In this document: one piece after another, positions 9,615 through 18,651 of the stretch | Position numbering within the stretch: position 1 is the stretch's first letter | Layout of the letters: the number at the start of each line of letters is the position of its first letter | Assembly: GCA_910588125.1 (NCBI GenBank) | Contig: CAJUPI010000024.1 | Span: forward strand, 1 to 42,739 | Length of the DNA stretch: 42,739 nt | Origin: an uncultured Lachnospiraceae bacterium | Lineage (GTDB): Bacteria > Bacillota > Clostridia > Lachnospirales > Lachnospiraceae | Direction of reading: 5' to 3' | Position numbers and translations under genes: made by a program | Notes under the pieces: generated by a model | Seen by the model: only the letters and a program-made list of their open reading frames with translations | Databases searched by the model: none | What the model was told of the DNA's origin: nothing

Positions 9615-9722
9615 AATGGTTTCCTCCTCCTGATATCCTATGAATAGTGTAGCATAAAATGTCGGTTTGTGCCTTACTTTTTTATTACAAATATTCTAGG
9701 ATTTTCCAGGTGAGGCAAAGTT

Positions 9723-10811
9723 TTATTTATTAAGAGATATTCTTTTATTTTTATAATATTCCAGCATCAAATCCACCATTCGCCCATAGCTCTGCACTCC
9801 GTCGCTCTGGTCATTTGCCTTCAGATACACATCGTTCATCTGATTTGCCACTTCCGCCACCTTTCCCTCGTATTGCTCCCAGAAAGCATTGTTTTCCTGC
9901 AGATCCTTTTTCGCCTGTTCGCACAACTGTCCGCGCAATTCTATGTAACTCTCCCGATCCACCCGCGCCAGGGCATTTCCGGCATAAACCCACCCCGTCA
10001 AATATCCGCTGTAGCGAAATGCCTGGCGCCTAGAACCCACACACGCCAGATAACCGATAAAATTCGCTTCGTCCTCCCGCATAAATCCTTTCAAATGTGA
10101 CAGTTCATGGCACATGGTATGTGGTATGTTATAACTTGGCATATTCCTGTTATAATTCGCCTCGATCGTAAACGGGGAATAAATCCCGCAAAGCTGCTGG
10201 ACCGAAAGGATCGAAGATATCCCGACTTCTTTTGGCTTTGGATAAAATCCGCCAAGTGCTGCAAACTCCTCTCCCATCTGCTTCATGGCGCGAACGCTTT
10301 CCTTCCTCCATGCCCAGCGATAATCCGGGTAACGCTCCTCCACTGCCGACTCGTTCACTCTTTTTGTCAAAAACCCGCACAGCTCCTTCAATTCCTCCCG
10401 GGAATATGTTCCAACCTCCATCTTTGCATATTCCGCAAAAGAAGCCGCATAATAATTCACTCCACAATTACTGGTATAAGAAAAAAGCAGCATCCCGGCC
10501 AAAAATATCATTCGTGCCAAAACCCGTCCTGGCTCTCTCCAGAACCGCCAGGCATACACCACCACCCCAAAAACAAGCAGATACAGCGCTTTTTCCACTA
10601 CCGAAAACGAAAAAAGGCCAAAAAATCCTCCTATTACCCCCACTAATACCGGATACACATGGTGAGCATACCACGTTGCCGCCCCACTCACATTCCGCGC
10701 CAAAAGCTGCAAAACCATAGCCGCCGCTAACAGGGCAATCCCACCGAAAAAATACTCCTGATTCCCCATTTTTTTCATGATATCCTGTATCGTCTTCCCT
10801 GTTTTCTTCAC
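9723..10811 (-). CDS. DUF3810 family putative zinc metallopeptidase
   Basis: Predicted 362-residue membrane protein. Three hydrophobic segments lie in the first 120 residues and a metallopeptidase-like half follows, with HTMCHELSHLKGF (an HExxH-type motif, HELSH) and EDEAN downstream, as in DUF3810. I chose the GTG at 10811, which has AGGGG 5 nt upstream. The longest frame opens at a TTG at 10925, upstream of the atp terminator hairpin at 10861-10890, so that start would place a terminator inside the coding region. An ATG further in (MKKMGNQEYF) is also possible. Peptidase activity is inferred only. Confidence 0.8.
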   Translation of the reverse strand: MKKTGKTIQDIMKKMGNQEYFFGGIALLAAAMVLQLLARNVSGAATWYAHHVYPVLVGVIGGFFGLFSFSVVEKALYLLVFGVVVYAWRFWREPGRVLARMIFLAGMLLFSYTSNCGVNYYAASFAEYAKMEVGTYSREELKELCGFLTKRVNESAVEERYPDYRWAWRKESVRAMKQMGEEFAALGGFYPKPKEVGISSILSVQQLCGIYSPFTIEANYNRNMPSYNIPHTMCHELSHLKGFMREDEANFIGYLACVGSRRQAFRYSGYLTGWVYAGNALARVDRESYIELRGQLCEQAKKDLQENNAFWEQYEGKVAEVANQMNDVYLKANDQSDGVQSYGRMVDLMLEYYKNKRISLNK

Positions 10812-10860
10812 CGGTTCCCCTCTTTCTCCCAATAATTTCCATTCTCCCTTGAAACGGAAA

Positions 10861-10890
10861 ACTCCCGGCAGCACATCCCCTGCCAGGAGT
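10861..10890 (-). terminator. Intrinsic terminator of the atp operon
   Basis: Arms ACTCCTGGCAG and CTGCCGGGAGT (minus strand) enclose an 8-base loop and are followed by TTTTCC. It lies about 70 nt after the atpC stop and before the chosen DUF3810 start. Confidence 0.8.
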
Positions 10891-10962
10891 TTCCACAACT
10901 CTTCCTTTTTACACCTTTCACCCAACAGCTCCCATTTTCCTTATGCGCTTAGTGGGCATCCT

Positions 10963-11361
10963 TTAGTGCTTCAGTCCCAACCTCACCAGAGCTCTCTTCA
11001 ATGCCATCTCCGCCCGCAGCGTATCCAGCCCAGTCTCTCCGGAAGTCAAACGCCGCTCAGCACGTACCCTGGCCTCTTCAGCGCGCTTAAAATCAATCTC
11101 ATCCGGCCATTCCGCCACTTCCGCCATGATAGTGACGCTGTCCGGCAGGATGGTGATAAATCCGGAGATCAGCGAAGCCTGCTTCTTCTCTCCCTCCTCA
11201 TGGATCGTCAACACCCCCGGTGACACTACCGCCGTCAGTGGGATATGGTTAGGATAAACACCGATATTTCCCTCCGTTGTCGTCAGCTCTACCATGGTCA
11301 CATCGCCTTCATAGAACTGTTTTTCCGGAGTGATTACATTCAGTTTCATCACATCAGCCAT
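10963..11361 (-). CDS. atpC: F1Fo ATP synthase epsilon subunit
   Basis: Predicted 132-residue subunit of the F1 central stalk. The N-terminal beta-sandwich includes TPEKQFYEGDV and GNIGVYPNHIPLTAVV, and a C-terminal helical hairpin is rich in Arg and Ala. It couples rotation to catalysis and inhibits hydrolysis. It is last in the operon, 11 nt after atpD. Confidence 0.97.
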   Translation of the reverse strand: MADVMKLNVITPEKQFYEGDVTMVELTTTEGNIGVYPNHIPLTAVVSPGVLTIHEEGEKKQASLISGFITILPDSVTIMAEVAEWPDEIDFKRAEEARVRAERRLTSGETGLDTLRAEMALKRALVRLGLKH

Positions 11362-11372
11362 AGACGTACCCC

Positions 11373-12764
11373 CTATTTCATACGGGCAAGTACGTCTTCA
11401 ATACCACCGGCATTCAGGAAGTACTGCTCCGGAACTTCATCATGTTTCCCTTCCAGAATCTCCTTAAAGCCCTGAATGGTCTCGGCCAGCGGCACATAAC
11501 GGCCCTCCATGCCTGTGAACTGTCCGGCCACAAAGAACGGCTGGGACAAATATCTCTGAATCTTTCTGGCCCGGGATACAGTCAGCTTATCTTCCTCAGA
11601 TAGCTCATCCATACCCAGCATGGCGATGATATCCTGCAATTCCTTATACTTCTGCAGAACCTCCTGCACGCCACGCGCCACCTTATAATGCTCCTCACCC
11701 ACAATACGCGGATCCAGGATACGGGAGGTGGACTCCAACGGATCCACTGCCGGATAGATACCCAGCTCCACGATCGAACGGCTCAGAACCGTAGTCGCAT
11801 CCAGATGGGCAAAAGTATTGGCCGGCGCCGGATCCGTCAGGTCATCGGCAGGCACATAAACTGCCTGTACAGAAGTAATGGATCCCTTCTTGGTCGAGGT
11901 GATGCGCTCTTGTAAAGCACCCATCTCCGTCTGCAGCGTCGGCTGGTAGCCCACTGCCGAAGGCATACGTCCTAACAAGGCAGACACCTCGGATCCTGCC
12001 TGCGTGAAACGGAAAATATTATCAATGAACAGCAGTACATCCTTACCGCCTTCATCACGGAAATACTCTGCCATCGTAAGCCCTGTCAGGCCTACACGCA
12101 TACGCGCGCCCGGCGGCTCGTTCATCTGGCCGAATACCATGGTTGTCTTGTTGATAACGCCTGAATCGGACATCTCGTGATAAAGGTCATTTCCCTCACG
12201 GGTGCGCTCACCCACGCCGGTGAAAACCGAATATCCGCCATGCTCAGTAGCAATATTACGGATCAGCTCCTGGATCAATACCGTCTTACCTACGCCGGCA
12301 CCGCCAAACAAGCCGATCTTACCGCCCTTCTGATAGGGGCAGAGAAGGTCAACCACCTTGATACCGGTCTCTAAGATCTCCGTCTCCGTGGACTGCTCCT
12401 CAAAAGTCGGAGCCTTCCTGTGGATCGGAAAATATTTTTCCACTACCGGCTTCTCCTTATTATCAATGGGCTCTCCCAACACATTGAAAATACGCCCCAG
12501 CGTATTCTCTCCCACCGGTACAGTGATCGGCGCTCCGGTCGCAATCGCGTCCATACCGCGCCGCAAGCCATCCGTACTTCCCATGGCGATACACTTTACC
12601 GTATCATCGCCAAGATCCTGGGCCACCTCCACGACCAGCCTTCCGCCGTCATCCAGCGGAATCTCGATCGCCTCGTTAATTTCCGGGATCTTGCCCTGGG
12701 AGAACTTGATGTCGATAACCGCACTGATGATCTGTGTGATTTTGCCAATATTTTGTTCTGCCAT
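11373..12764 (-). CDS. atpD: F1Fo ATP synthase beta subunit
   Basis: Predicted 463-residue catalytic subunit. The P-loop is GGAGVGKTVL, followed by GERTREGNDLY with the catalytic glutamate and the DELSEED lever loop (here DELSEED exactly). The ATG at 12764 is preceded by AAGGAGA and begins MAEQNIGKI; the longer frame from 12812 adds 16 residues without a ribosome site. Confidence 0.98.
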   Translation of the reverse strand: MAEQNIGKITQIISAVIDIKFSQGKIPEINEAIEIPLDDGGRLVVEVAQDLGDDTVKCIAMGSTDGLRRGMDAIATGAPITVPVGENTLGRIFNVLGEPIDNKEKPVVEKYFPIHRKAPTFEEQSTETEILETGIKVVDLLCPYQKGGKIGLFGGAGVGKTVLIQELIRNIATEHGGYSVFTGVGERTREGNDLYHEMSDSGVINKTTMVFGQMNEPPGARMRVGLTGLTMAEYFRDEGGKDVLLFIDNIFRFTQAGSEVSALLGRMPSAVGYQPTLQTEMGALQERITSTKKGSITSVQAVYVPADDLTDPAPANTFAHLDATTVLSRSIVELGIYPAVDPLESTSRILDPRIVGEEHYKVARGVQEVLQKYKELQDIIAMLGMDELSEEDKLTVSRARKIQRYLSQPFFVAGQFTGMEGRYVPLAETIQGFKEILEGKHDEVPEQYFLNAGGIEDVLARMK

Positions 12765-12827
12765 CTTGTTTCTCCTTAAATATTCTTTTCTCTGTCCAAA
12801 ACTCTTTCGCAACCGGCTGCCCTGCCC

Positions 12828-13697
12828 TTAATTGATGGCATTGGCACCAGCAATTATCTCTGTCAGTTCCTGCGTGATCGAGCCCTGCCGCGCCCGGTTG
12901 AACTGGATCTCCAGCTTCCCCAGCATCTCCTCAGCATTATTGGTTGCCGAATCCATGGCGTTCATACGAGCACCGTTTTCACTGGCAACCGCCTCCAGCA
13001 ACGCGCCATAGATCAGGCTGCTCATATACTTGGGGATAATCATATCCAGCACTGCCTCAGCGCTCGGCTCATAATTCATCAACGCCCGCGCCTTTGGCTC
13101 ATCCTCCGCTTCATTGACAGCCGAATCCCGGTCAAAAGGAAGCAGCTTCACCAACCGGGGAATATGAACCACCGTATTCTTAAACGACGTATATGCCAGA
13201 TAAATCTCACTGACTTCTCCCCGTTCAAAGGCACTCAGAAGCTCCCTTGTCAGATCCGCGGCATCCTGATACAGCGGCTCATTGATCACTTCCGAATAAT
13301 CGGCTGTAATCTCATACCCCTTCCTTGCCAGGCCATCACGCCCTTTACGGCCGATAGCATAGATCTTTGTATCTGCCGCTGCCAGGCCGTCAGCTGCCAT
13401 AATCAGCTTCACGATATTATTGTTATAACCGCCTGCCAGTCCACGGTTGGAGGTTACAGCTATCACAGCCTTTTTTCCCTCCGCACCGGCTTTTAAATAT
13501 TTATGGTCCATGGCGCCGGATCTCTCCAGCATGGAGGCGATGGTCTCATACATCCGGTTAAAGTAGGGTTTGGAACTTTCCGCTTTCGTTCTGGATCTCT
13601 GCAGCTTGACCGTAGATACCAGCTTCATGGCCTTTGTAATCTGGCCTGTGCTCTGGATACTCGCCCGCCTGCGTTTAATATCTCTCATGGATGCCAT
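12828..13697 (-). CDS. atpG: F1Fo ATP synthase gamma subunit
   Basis: Predicted 289-residue rotor shaft. It has the N-terminal helix MRDIKRRRASIQSTGQITKA, the Rossmann-like middle, and the C-terminal helix ending RQGSITQELTEIIAGANA, which penetrates the alpha3beta3 ring. GGGAGG precedes the start. It lies 19 nt after atpA. Confidence 0.98.
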   Translation of the reverse strand: MASMRDIKRRRASIQSTGQITKAMKLVSTVKLQRSRTKAESSKPYFNRMYETIASMLERSGAMDHKYLKAGAEGKKAVIAVTSNRGLAGGYNNNIVKLIMAADGLAAADTKIYAIGRKGRDGLARKGYEITADYSEVINEPLYQDAADLTRELLSAFERGEVSEIYLAYTSFKNTVVHIPRLVKLLPFDRDSAVNEAEDEPKARALMNYEPSAEAVLDMIIPKYMSSLIYGALLEAVASENGARMNAMDSATNNAEEMLGKLEIQFNRARQGSITQELTEIIAGANAIN

Positions 13698-13716
13698 GAT
13701 TTACGTTCCTCCCGTC

Positions 13717-15219
13717 CTACCGCTGTGCCTTACACTCCTTGATCGCCTTCACCAAAAGCTCCTCCGTCTCATCCGACATTTGTTTTGTCTCACGGATCGA
13801 AGACGGAATCTCCGGATATTTAGTATCAATATACTTAAACAGCTCCTTCTCAAAAGCCAGGATATCCGCCACCGGAATATCCAGCAGATATTTTCTGGTA
13901 GCTGCATAGATAATGATTACCTGATATTCTACCGGCATCGGCTGATACTGCGGCTGCTTTAATATTTCCCGGATTCTTTCGCCCTGTGCCAGCTGCTCCT
14001 TGGTTGCCGCATCCAGATCCGATCCAAACTGGGCAAACGAAGCCAATTCACGGAACTGTGCCAGTTCTGTACGAATCGGAGCTGAAATCTTCTTGATCGC
14101 TTTGATCTGCGCTGCACCGCCCACGCGGGATACAGACAGACCGGCATTGATCGCCGGACGGAATCCGGAATTGAACATCTCGGTCTCCAGATAAATCTGC
14201 CCGTCTGTAATAGAAATCACATTGGTCGGAATGTAAGCCGACACATCACCTGCCTGCGTCTCGATAATCGGCAGGGCAGTCAATGAACCGCCGCCTAAAT
14301 CCTCCGACAAACGGGATGCGCGCTCCAGCAGACGGGAGTGCAGATAGAAAACGTCGCCCGGATAAGCCTCACGGCCCGGCGGCCTCTTCAACAGCAGCGA
14401 TAAGGTACGATAAGCCGCTGCGTGCTTGGTCAGATCGTCATAGATCACCAGCACATCCTCACCACGCTCCATCCATTCTTCGCCGATGGCACAGCCGGAA
14501 TAGGGCGCGATAAACTGCAGCGGGGCCAAATCAGATGCCGTAGAAACCACAATAGTGGTATAATCCATAGCCCCGAACTCTTCTAAGGTTCTCACAATAT
14601 TGGCTACCGTGGAAGCCTTCTGGCCAATAGCGACATAGATACAATGGACTCCCTGGCCTTTTTGATTGATAATCGTATCAATGGCAATGGCCGTCTTACC
14701 GGTCTGGCGATCGCCGATGATCAGCTCACGCTGTCCTCTTCCAATCGGAATCATGGCATCAATAGCCTTGATACCGGTCTGCAACGGCGTATCCACTCCT
14801 TTTCTCTCGATAACGCCATGAGCCACTCGCTCAATACGGCGGAATTGATCGGTCTCTACCGGACCTTTGCCGTCAATTGGCTGTCCCAAAGCATTCACTA
14901 CGCGCCCGGTCAGCGCATCGCCCACCGGAACCTCCACCACGCGGCCGGTTGTCTTTACGATATCACCCTCACTGATGTTGCTGGTATCACCAAGAAGAAC
15001 GACACCCACGTTGTCCTCCTCTAAGTTCTGCACCATGCCATAGATCTCTCCCGGAAACTCCAGAAGCTCACCCTGCATAGCCTTTTCCAGCCCATGAACC
15101 CGAGCAATACCATCCGCAACTGTGATAACAGTGCCGACATCCGAGACTTCCAGCTTGGTAGAATATTTCTGAATCTGTTCTTTAATAACCGAACTGATTT
15201 CTTCTGGTCTCAAATTCAT
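13717..15219 (-). CDS. atpA: F1Fo ATP synthase alpha subunit
   Basis: Predicted 500-residue nucleotide-binding regulatory subunit. The P-loop is GDRQTGKTAIA, and the Arg finger lies in the region NVISITDGQIYLE...SRVGGAAQ. Length and N-terminus (MNLRPEEISSVIKEQI) are standard. Gap to atpH is 71 nt. Confidence 0.98.
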   Translation of the reverse strand: MNLRPEEISSVIKEQIQKYSTKLEVSDVGTVITVADGIARVHGLEKAMQGELLEFPGEIYGMVQNLEEDNVGVVLLGDTSNISEGDIVKTTGRVVEVPVGDALTGRVVNALGQPIDGKGPVETDQFRRIERVAHGVIERKGVDTPLQTGIKAIDAMIPIGRGQRELIIGDRQTGKTAIAIDTIINQKGQGVHCIYVAIGQKASTVANIVRTLEEFGAMDYTTIVVSTASDLAPLQFIAPYSGCAIGEEWMERGEDVLVIYDDLTKHAAAYRTLSLLLKRPPGREAYPGDVFYLHSRLLERASRLSEDLGGGSLTALPIIETQAGDVSAYIPTNVISITDGQIYLETEMFNSGFRPAINAGLSVSRVGGAAQIKAIKKISAPIRTELAQFRELASFAQFGSDLDAATKEQLAQGERIREILKQPQYQPMPVEYQVIIIYAATRKYLLDIPVADILAFEKELFKYIDTKYPEIPSSIRETKQMSDETEELLVKAIKECKAQR

Positions 15220-15290
15220 TTTGCTGTTTCCCTTTCTGAAATGTTAATTGCCGCCCAAATCGTAACAGTCCTGCTTCCCTGTTACCCGAA

Positions 15291-15839
15291 TCAAGCCATC
15301 TGCAACTGAGAAAGCTCTTTTTTCATCTCATAGAGCCGCGTGCGGATACTGCTGTCCACCACCCGGTCGCCAATTCGGATCACCATACCGCCAATCAAAG
15401 CTGGATCGATCTGGTAATTCATCTCGAACATCACATAATCCGTAGTTCCCAACAGCTTCTCCTTCAGGCGGGACTTCTGCTCTTCGCTCAGCTCCACCGC
15501 ACTGGTTACGGATACGGTTCCGATCCGCTTATACTCTTTTACCCGCTGAATAAAATAGGAAAAAATCGGAATCAGATCATTTTGCCGGTCTTTCTCCACA
15601 ACCACAGACAAAAATCCCATCAGCTCTTCTTCCACCCTGCCTTCAAAGACCTGATGGATAATGGCAACCTTTTCCTCCTTAACAATCCGCGGATTATTGA
15701 GAAGTGCCATCAGCTCCGGATTGCCCTCCAAAACAGGAACCAGGGCGACGATTTCTTCATAGAGCACATCGATCCGGTCCTTCTCCATGGCGGTTTCAAA
15801 CAATGCATCCCCGTACACCTTTGACACTAGCTTTGCCAT
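15291..15839 (-). CDS. atpH: F1Fo ATP synthase delta subunit
   Basis: Predicted 182-residue peripheral-stalk subunit (OSCP/delta family). It has the N-terminal helical bundle beginning YGDALFETA and a C-terminal IGGMVIRIGDRVVDSSIRT motif typical of the family. It overlaps the end of atpF by 13 nt. Confidence 0.96.
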   Translation of the reverse strand: MAKLVSKVYGDALFETAMEKDRIDVLYEEIVALVPVLEGNPELMALLNNPRIVKEEKVAIIHQVFEGRVEEELMGFLSVVVEKDRQNDLIPIFSYFIQRVKEYKRIGTVSVTSAVELSEEQKSRLKEKLLGTTDYVMFEMNYQIDPALIGGMVIRIGDRVVDSSIRTRLYEMKKELSQLQMA

Positions 15840-16342
15840 GTACTCTCACCCATTTCCTTCAAAGTCTCGTCAATCAGGGCATTCTGGATCGTCATATCGA
15901 TGGAGCTTCCCACTGCCTTCTGCGCCATCAATGCAGCGATATTCACCACATCCTGTTTCAAACCGTCGATGGCTTTCTTCTTCTCCAGCTCAATTTCCCG
16001 GTTGGCCCGCTCAACAATACGGGACGCTTCTGCCCTTGCCTCATCGAGAATCTCCGCCTCACGGTTCTTGGCTTTCTTTCTTGCCGCTTCCAGAATATCC
16101 TCTGCTTCTTTATTTACATTCTTAAGCTTCGCCTCATACTCTTCCTTCAAGGCATTGGCATCCGCCATATCGCCGGCAGCCGAAGCCAGTTCATCAGCGA
16201 TTTTCTTTTTCCGCCTTTCCAGTACGTCCCGCACCGGGTTGAAGAGCAGATAGGATAAACAAAAGAACAATATAAAGATATTGATACCGGTCAGTACCGC
16301 ATCATGCAGCAACTGTGGATCAAATCCTATCAGTCTGTCCAA
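15827..16342 (-). CDS. atpF: F1Fo ATP synthase b subunit
   Basis: Predicted 171-residue stator subunit. It has one N-terminal membrane helix (about 14-34) followed by a long charged coiled coil beginning NPVRDVLERRKKKI and rich in Ala/Glu/Lys. It dimerises to connect Fo subunit a to F1 delta. Confidence 0.96.
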   Translation of the reverse strand: MDRLIGFDPQLLHDAVLTGINIFILFFCLSYLLFNPVRDVLERRKKKIADELASAAGDMADANALKEEYEAKLKNVNKEAEDILEAARKKAKNREAEILDEARAEASRIVERANREIELEKKKAIDGLKQDVVNIAALMAQKAVGSSIDMTIQNALIDETLKEMGESTWQS

Positions 16343-16380
16343 ATCTTAAGCCTCCTTTCGTCCTTATTCCCTCCCGGTCT

Positions 16381-16641
16381 TTAAGCTCCGAAAGGCTTAA
16401 CGAACATCAGGATAATGGCAACCACCAGACCATACAAACCTGTCGTCTCTGCAACTGCCTGTCCCAGAAGCATGGTAGAGGTAATGTCGGATTTTGCTCC
16501 CGGATTGCGGCCTACCGCAGATGCGCCATGGCCAGCGGCAATACCCTGTCCAACACCAGGTCCGATACCGGCGATCATCGCCAGACCTGCACCGATTGCG
16601 GAACAACCAAAGATAAAGTCCTGTCCTGAAATACCATTCAT
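16381..16641 (-). CDS. atpE: F1Fo ATP synthase c subunit, Na+-type ligands
   Basis: Predicted 86-residue hairpin of two membrane helices forming the c-ring. The ion-carrying acid is E65. Q32, V63, E65, T66, T67 and Y70 occupy the same numbered positions as the Na+ ligands of the Ilyobacter tartaricus c subunit (Q32, V63, E65, S66, T67, Y70), with Thr replacing Ser at 66. This strongly suggests a sodium-coupled enzyme. The polar loop RNPG follows helix 1. Confidence 0.98.
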   Translation of the reverse strand: MNGISGQDFIFGCSAIGAGLAMIAGIGPGVGQGIAAGHGASAVGRNPGAKSDITSTMLLGQAVAETTGLYGLVVAIILMFVKPFGA

Positions 16642-16734
16642 AGTAAAATTCCTCCTAAAAATAATATATGATTTATAAAACCCTCATTTTCATGGCCGGA
16701 ATCTCCGGCTCGCGGAGTGTACTGTAACACAGCA

Positions 16735-17436
16735 TTACTCCATCTTATCATTAATGTAAACCATGGTCAGCATACAGAACACATAAGTCTGTATCGCACC
16801 GGAAAACACGTCGCAATAGACATGAAGCGCCGCCGGAATACCGATATTAACAAAGATCGGCATCATCCCATACCACAGTCCCATGATAATCACACCTGAA
16901 AGCAGATTCGCAAACAGACGCAGGGAAATAGACAGCGGATTGGCTAACTCTCCGATCAGGTTGATCGGGAACAGAATCGGTGTCGGCTCAAACAAACTGG
17001 TAAAGTGTCTCAGCTTACGATTCTTAATTCCCTGATAGTTGACAATAAAGAATGTAAACATACCAAGCAGAAACGTCACACCATAATCTGCGGTAGGAGC
17101 ACGAAGCCCTAACAGGCCGCTCAGATTACAAAACAGGATGAACAAAAAAATCGTTCCAATATAATTGACAAATTTCTTTGCATTGCCTGCCAGAATCCCG
17201 TCTGCCATCTTCTGCAGCATTTCATACGCATATTCCAATACGTTCTGAAATGTCCCCGGCACATCGTCTGCCTTTTTCAGTGCGCGGTTAGCCAACACTG
17301 CAATCAGCAGAATCATAACTGTAACGATCCACATGCCTATCGTTGTTGTTGTGATCCAAAAGTCCTGACCAAACATCTGGTATTTTAAAACACCATGTAT
17401 CATAAAGTCCGGCTCATGAGCGATCAGCATCCCCAT
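16735..17436 (-). CDS. atpB: F1Fo ATP synthase a subunit
   Basis: Predicted 233-residue Fo stator channel with about five or six membrane helices. The essential arginine is in SISLRLFANLLSG. It forms the ion half-channels against the c-ring. The ATG at 17436 follows AAAGGAGGACAAT. Confidence 0.97.
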   Translation of the reverse strand: MGMLIAHEPDFMIHGVLKYQMFGQDFWITTTTIGMWIVTVMILLIAVLANRALKKADDVPGTFQNVLEYAYEMLQKMADGILAGNAKKFVNYIGTIFLFILFCNLSGLLGLRAPTADYGVTFLLGMFTFFIVNYQGIKNRKLRHFTSLFEPTPILFPINLIGELANPLSISLRLFANLLSGVIIMGLWYGMMPIFVNIGIPAALHVYCDVFSGAIQTYVFCMLTMVYINDKME

Positions 17437-17491
17437 ATATTGTCCTCCTTTCTTCTAAAGATAGCCGCCTCCGCAATACATCACATCGGCT

Positions 17492-17950
17492 TCATGGTTT
17501 TTCCGTCCCGGAATCCTCCCCGTCCGCAGCCGTATACGGTTCCTCTTCCCTGGCAATAATCTTGTGAATCAGCGGCTGTAAGTATGCGCCCGCTTTCATT
17601 CCCATGGCTCCAATCACCATGGCCAGAAGATCCACCCGGAACACTCTCCAGCAACAGAACAGCGCCGCCACCATCACCACCTTGCGTATCATGCTCTGAA
17701 CAATCGTGGTCTTACTGGCATAACTCTCATTCTGGCTTTCCAGCGCCCGTTCCGTCGTCACCGCCATATGAATCAACATCAAAACGGCTCCGACCATCCC
17801 CGCCAGCAATCCTCCCAGAACCGGAAGCACCGGATAGGAAAATCCTGGCAAGAACACCCATGCAAGCACACCCAGCAGCAAATTATACAAGACAATGCCG
17901 ACGGACATCTCAAAAAGAAGGATCTTTGTTGATCTGCTCAGCCATTCCAT
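17492..17950 (-). CDS. ATP synthase subunit I-like membrane protein
   Basis: Predicted 152-residue protein with four hydrophobic segments, in pairs near 15-60 and 90-125. It starts MEWLSRSTKILLFEMSVGI, the style of Clostridia proteins annotated as ATP synthase subunit I. It lies between the atpZ-like gene and atpB. UncI/AtpI proteins help c-ring assembly or ion supply; that role is assigned by position and topology. Confidence 0.8.
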   Translation of the reverse strand: MEWLSRSTKILLFEMSVGIVLYNLLLGVLAWVFLPGFSYPVLPVLGGLLAGMVGAVLMLIHMAVTTERALESQNESYASKTTIVQSMIRKVVMVAALFCCWRVFRVDLLAMVIGAMGMKAGAYLQPLIHKIIAREEEPYTAADGEDSGTEKP

Positions 17951-18057
17951 CTCTCATACGCCTCCTGTTTGCCGCCTGTTTCTCTTTCTCTGCCGGGCCG
18001 CCTTTCCCGAACCACTCTTAAGCACTCCCGTGCTCTGAGTCCGGAGCTTCTGGATTC

Positions 18058-18372
18058 CTACGGTTTTTCCCGCCGGATCCGGCTTGGCTGCTTAGGCCTG
18101 CTGCTTCCGGTTCTCTCTCCCTGGCTCTGCCGCTCCTGCAAAACCGCCTCATCTTCCCGGCGTTCCTGCTCAAGCGCCTTCAATGCCAGGTGCCAGGCGC
18201 TTTTCCCGCCTGCCAGTACTCCCAGAATCAACAGCGGTATCAATGTCTTCATCCCGTACCGGGAATCCACCTGATACCCAATGAATATGCACAAAAAAAT
18301 GGGAGCCAGAACACTGATTCCAAGCTGCGTAACCATGGCCAGGTTCCGAAATACACTTTTTTTATATTTCAT
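18058..18372 (-). CDS. AtpZ/AtpI-family small membrane protein
   Basis: Predicted 104-residue protein with two membrane helices and a GYQVDSRYGM loop, typical of AtpZ/AtpI proteins encoded at the head of atp operons. A basic tail follows. The ATG at 18372 has GAGAGGAG 8 nt upstream and sits about 30 nt after the predicted transcription start, so the longer frame from 18501 is excluded: it would begin upstream of the promoter. Confidence 0.85.
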   Translation of the reverse strand: MKYKKSVFRNLAMVTQLGISVLAPIFLCIFIGYQVDSRYGMKTLIPLLILGVLAGGKSAWHLALKALEQERREDEAVLQERQSQGERTGSSRPKQPSRIRREKP

Positions 18373-18408
18373 GCCCCCGCTCCTCTCTGCAATTTGCATG
18401 TATTCTTT

Positions 18409-18437
18409 ATTATAACCAATCTTTTCCGATTTGTCCA
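18409..18437 (-). promoter_or_regulatory. Promoter of the atp operon
   Basis: Minus strand: -35 TGGACA (18432-18437), 17-bp spacer, -10 TATAAT (18409-18414). Predicted start near 18402. Confidence 0.8.
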
Positions 18438-18485
18438 TGATTGTTGCAAAAGAAACAGTAAATCCTGGCAAACCGCAATTTTCTC

Positions 18486-18514
18486 TGGACTTATTTGTCA
18501 TTTTTTACTATAAT
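18486..18514 (+). promoter_or_regulatory. Promoter of the BTAD regulator
   Basis: Plus strand: -35-like TGGACT (18486-18491), 17-bp spacer, consensus -10 TATAAT (18509-18514). It leaves a leader of about 130 nt and is divergent from the atp promoter. Confidence 0.6.
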
Positions 18515-18651
18515 AGTATCACACTTTTACCATATAACATGGCAATTGGGATAACGAAAAACCGTTTTATGTACAAAGCAACAAGTTTTTGTCTGTGTCT
18601 TTACCCCTTTTGGGTACCGGCACAGGCGCACTACAAAGAATGGTGGTATTT

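Noticed and set aside
8865..9647. Plus-strand 260-codon open frame
   Set aside because: It is the exact antisense of the response regulator, whose domains and active residues are clear.
10812..10925. Upstream TTG extension of the DUF3810 gene
   Set aside because: It would place the atp terminator hairpin within the coding sequence and has no spaced ribosome site.
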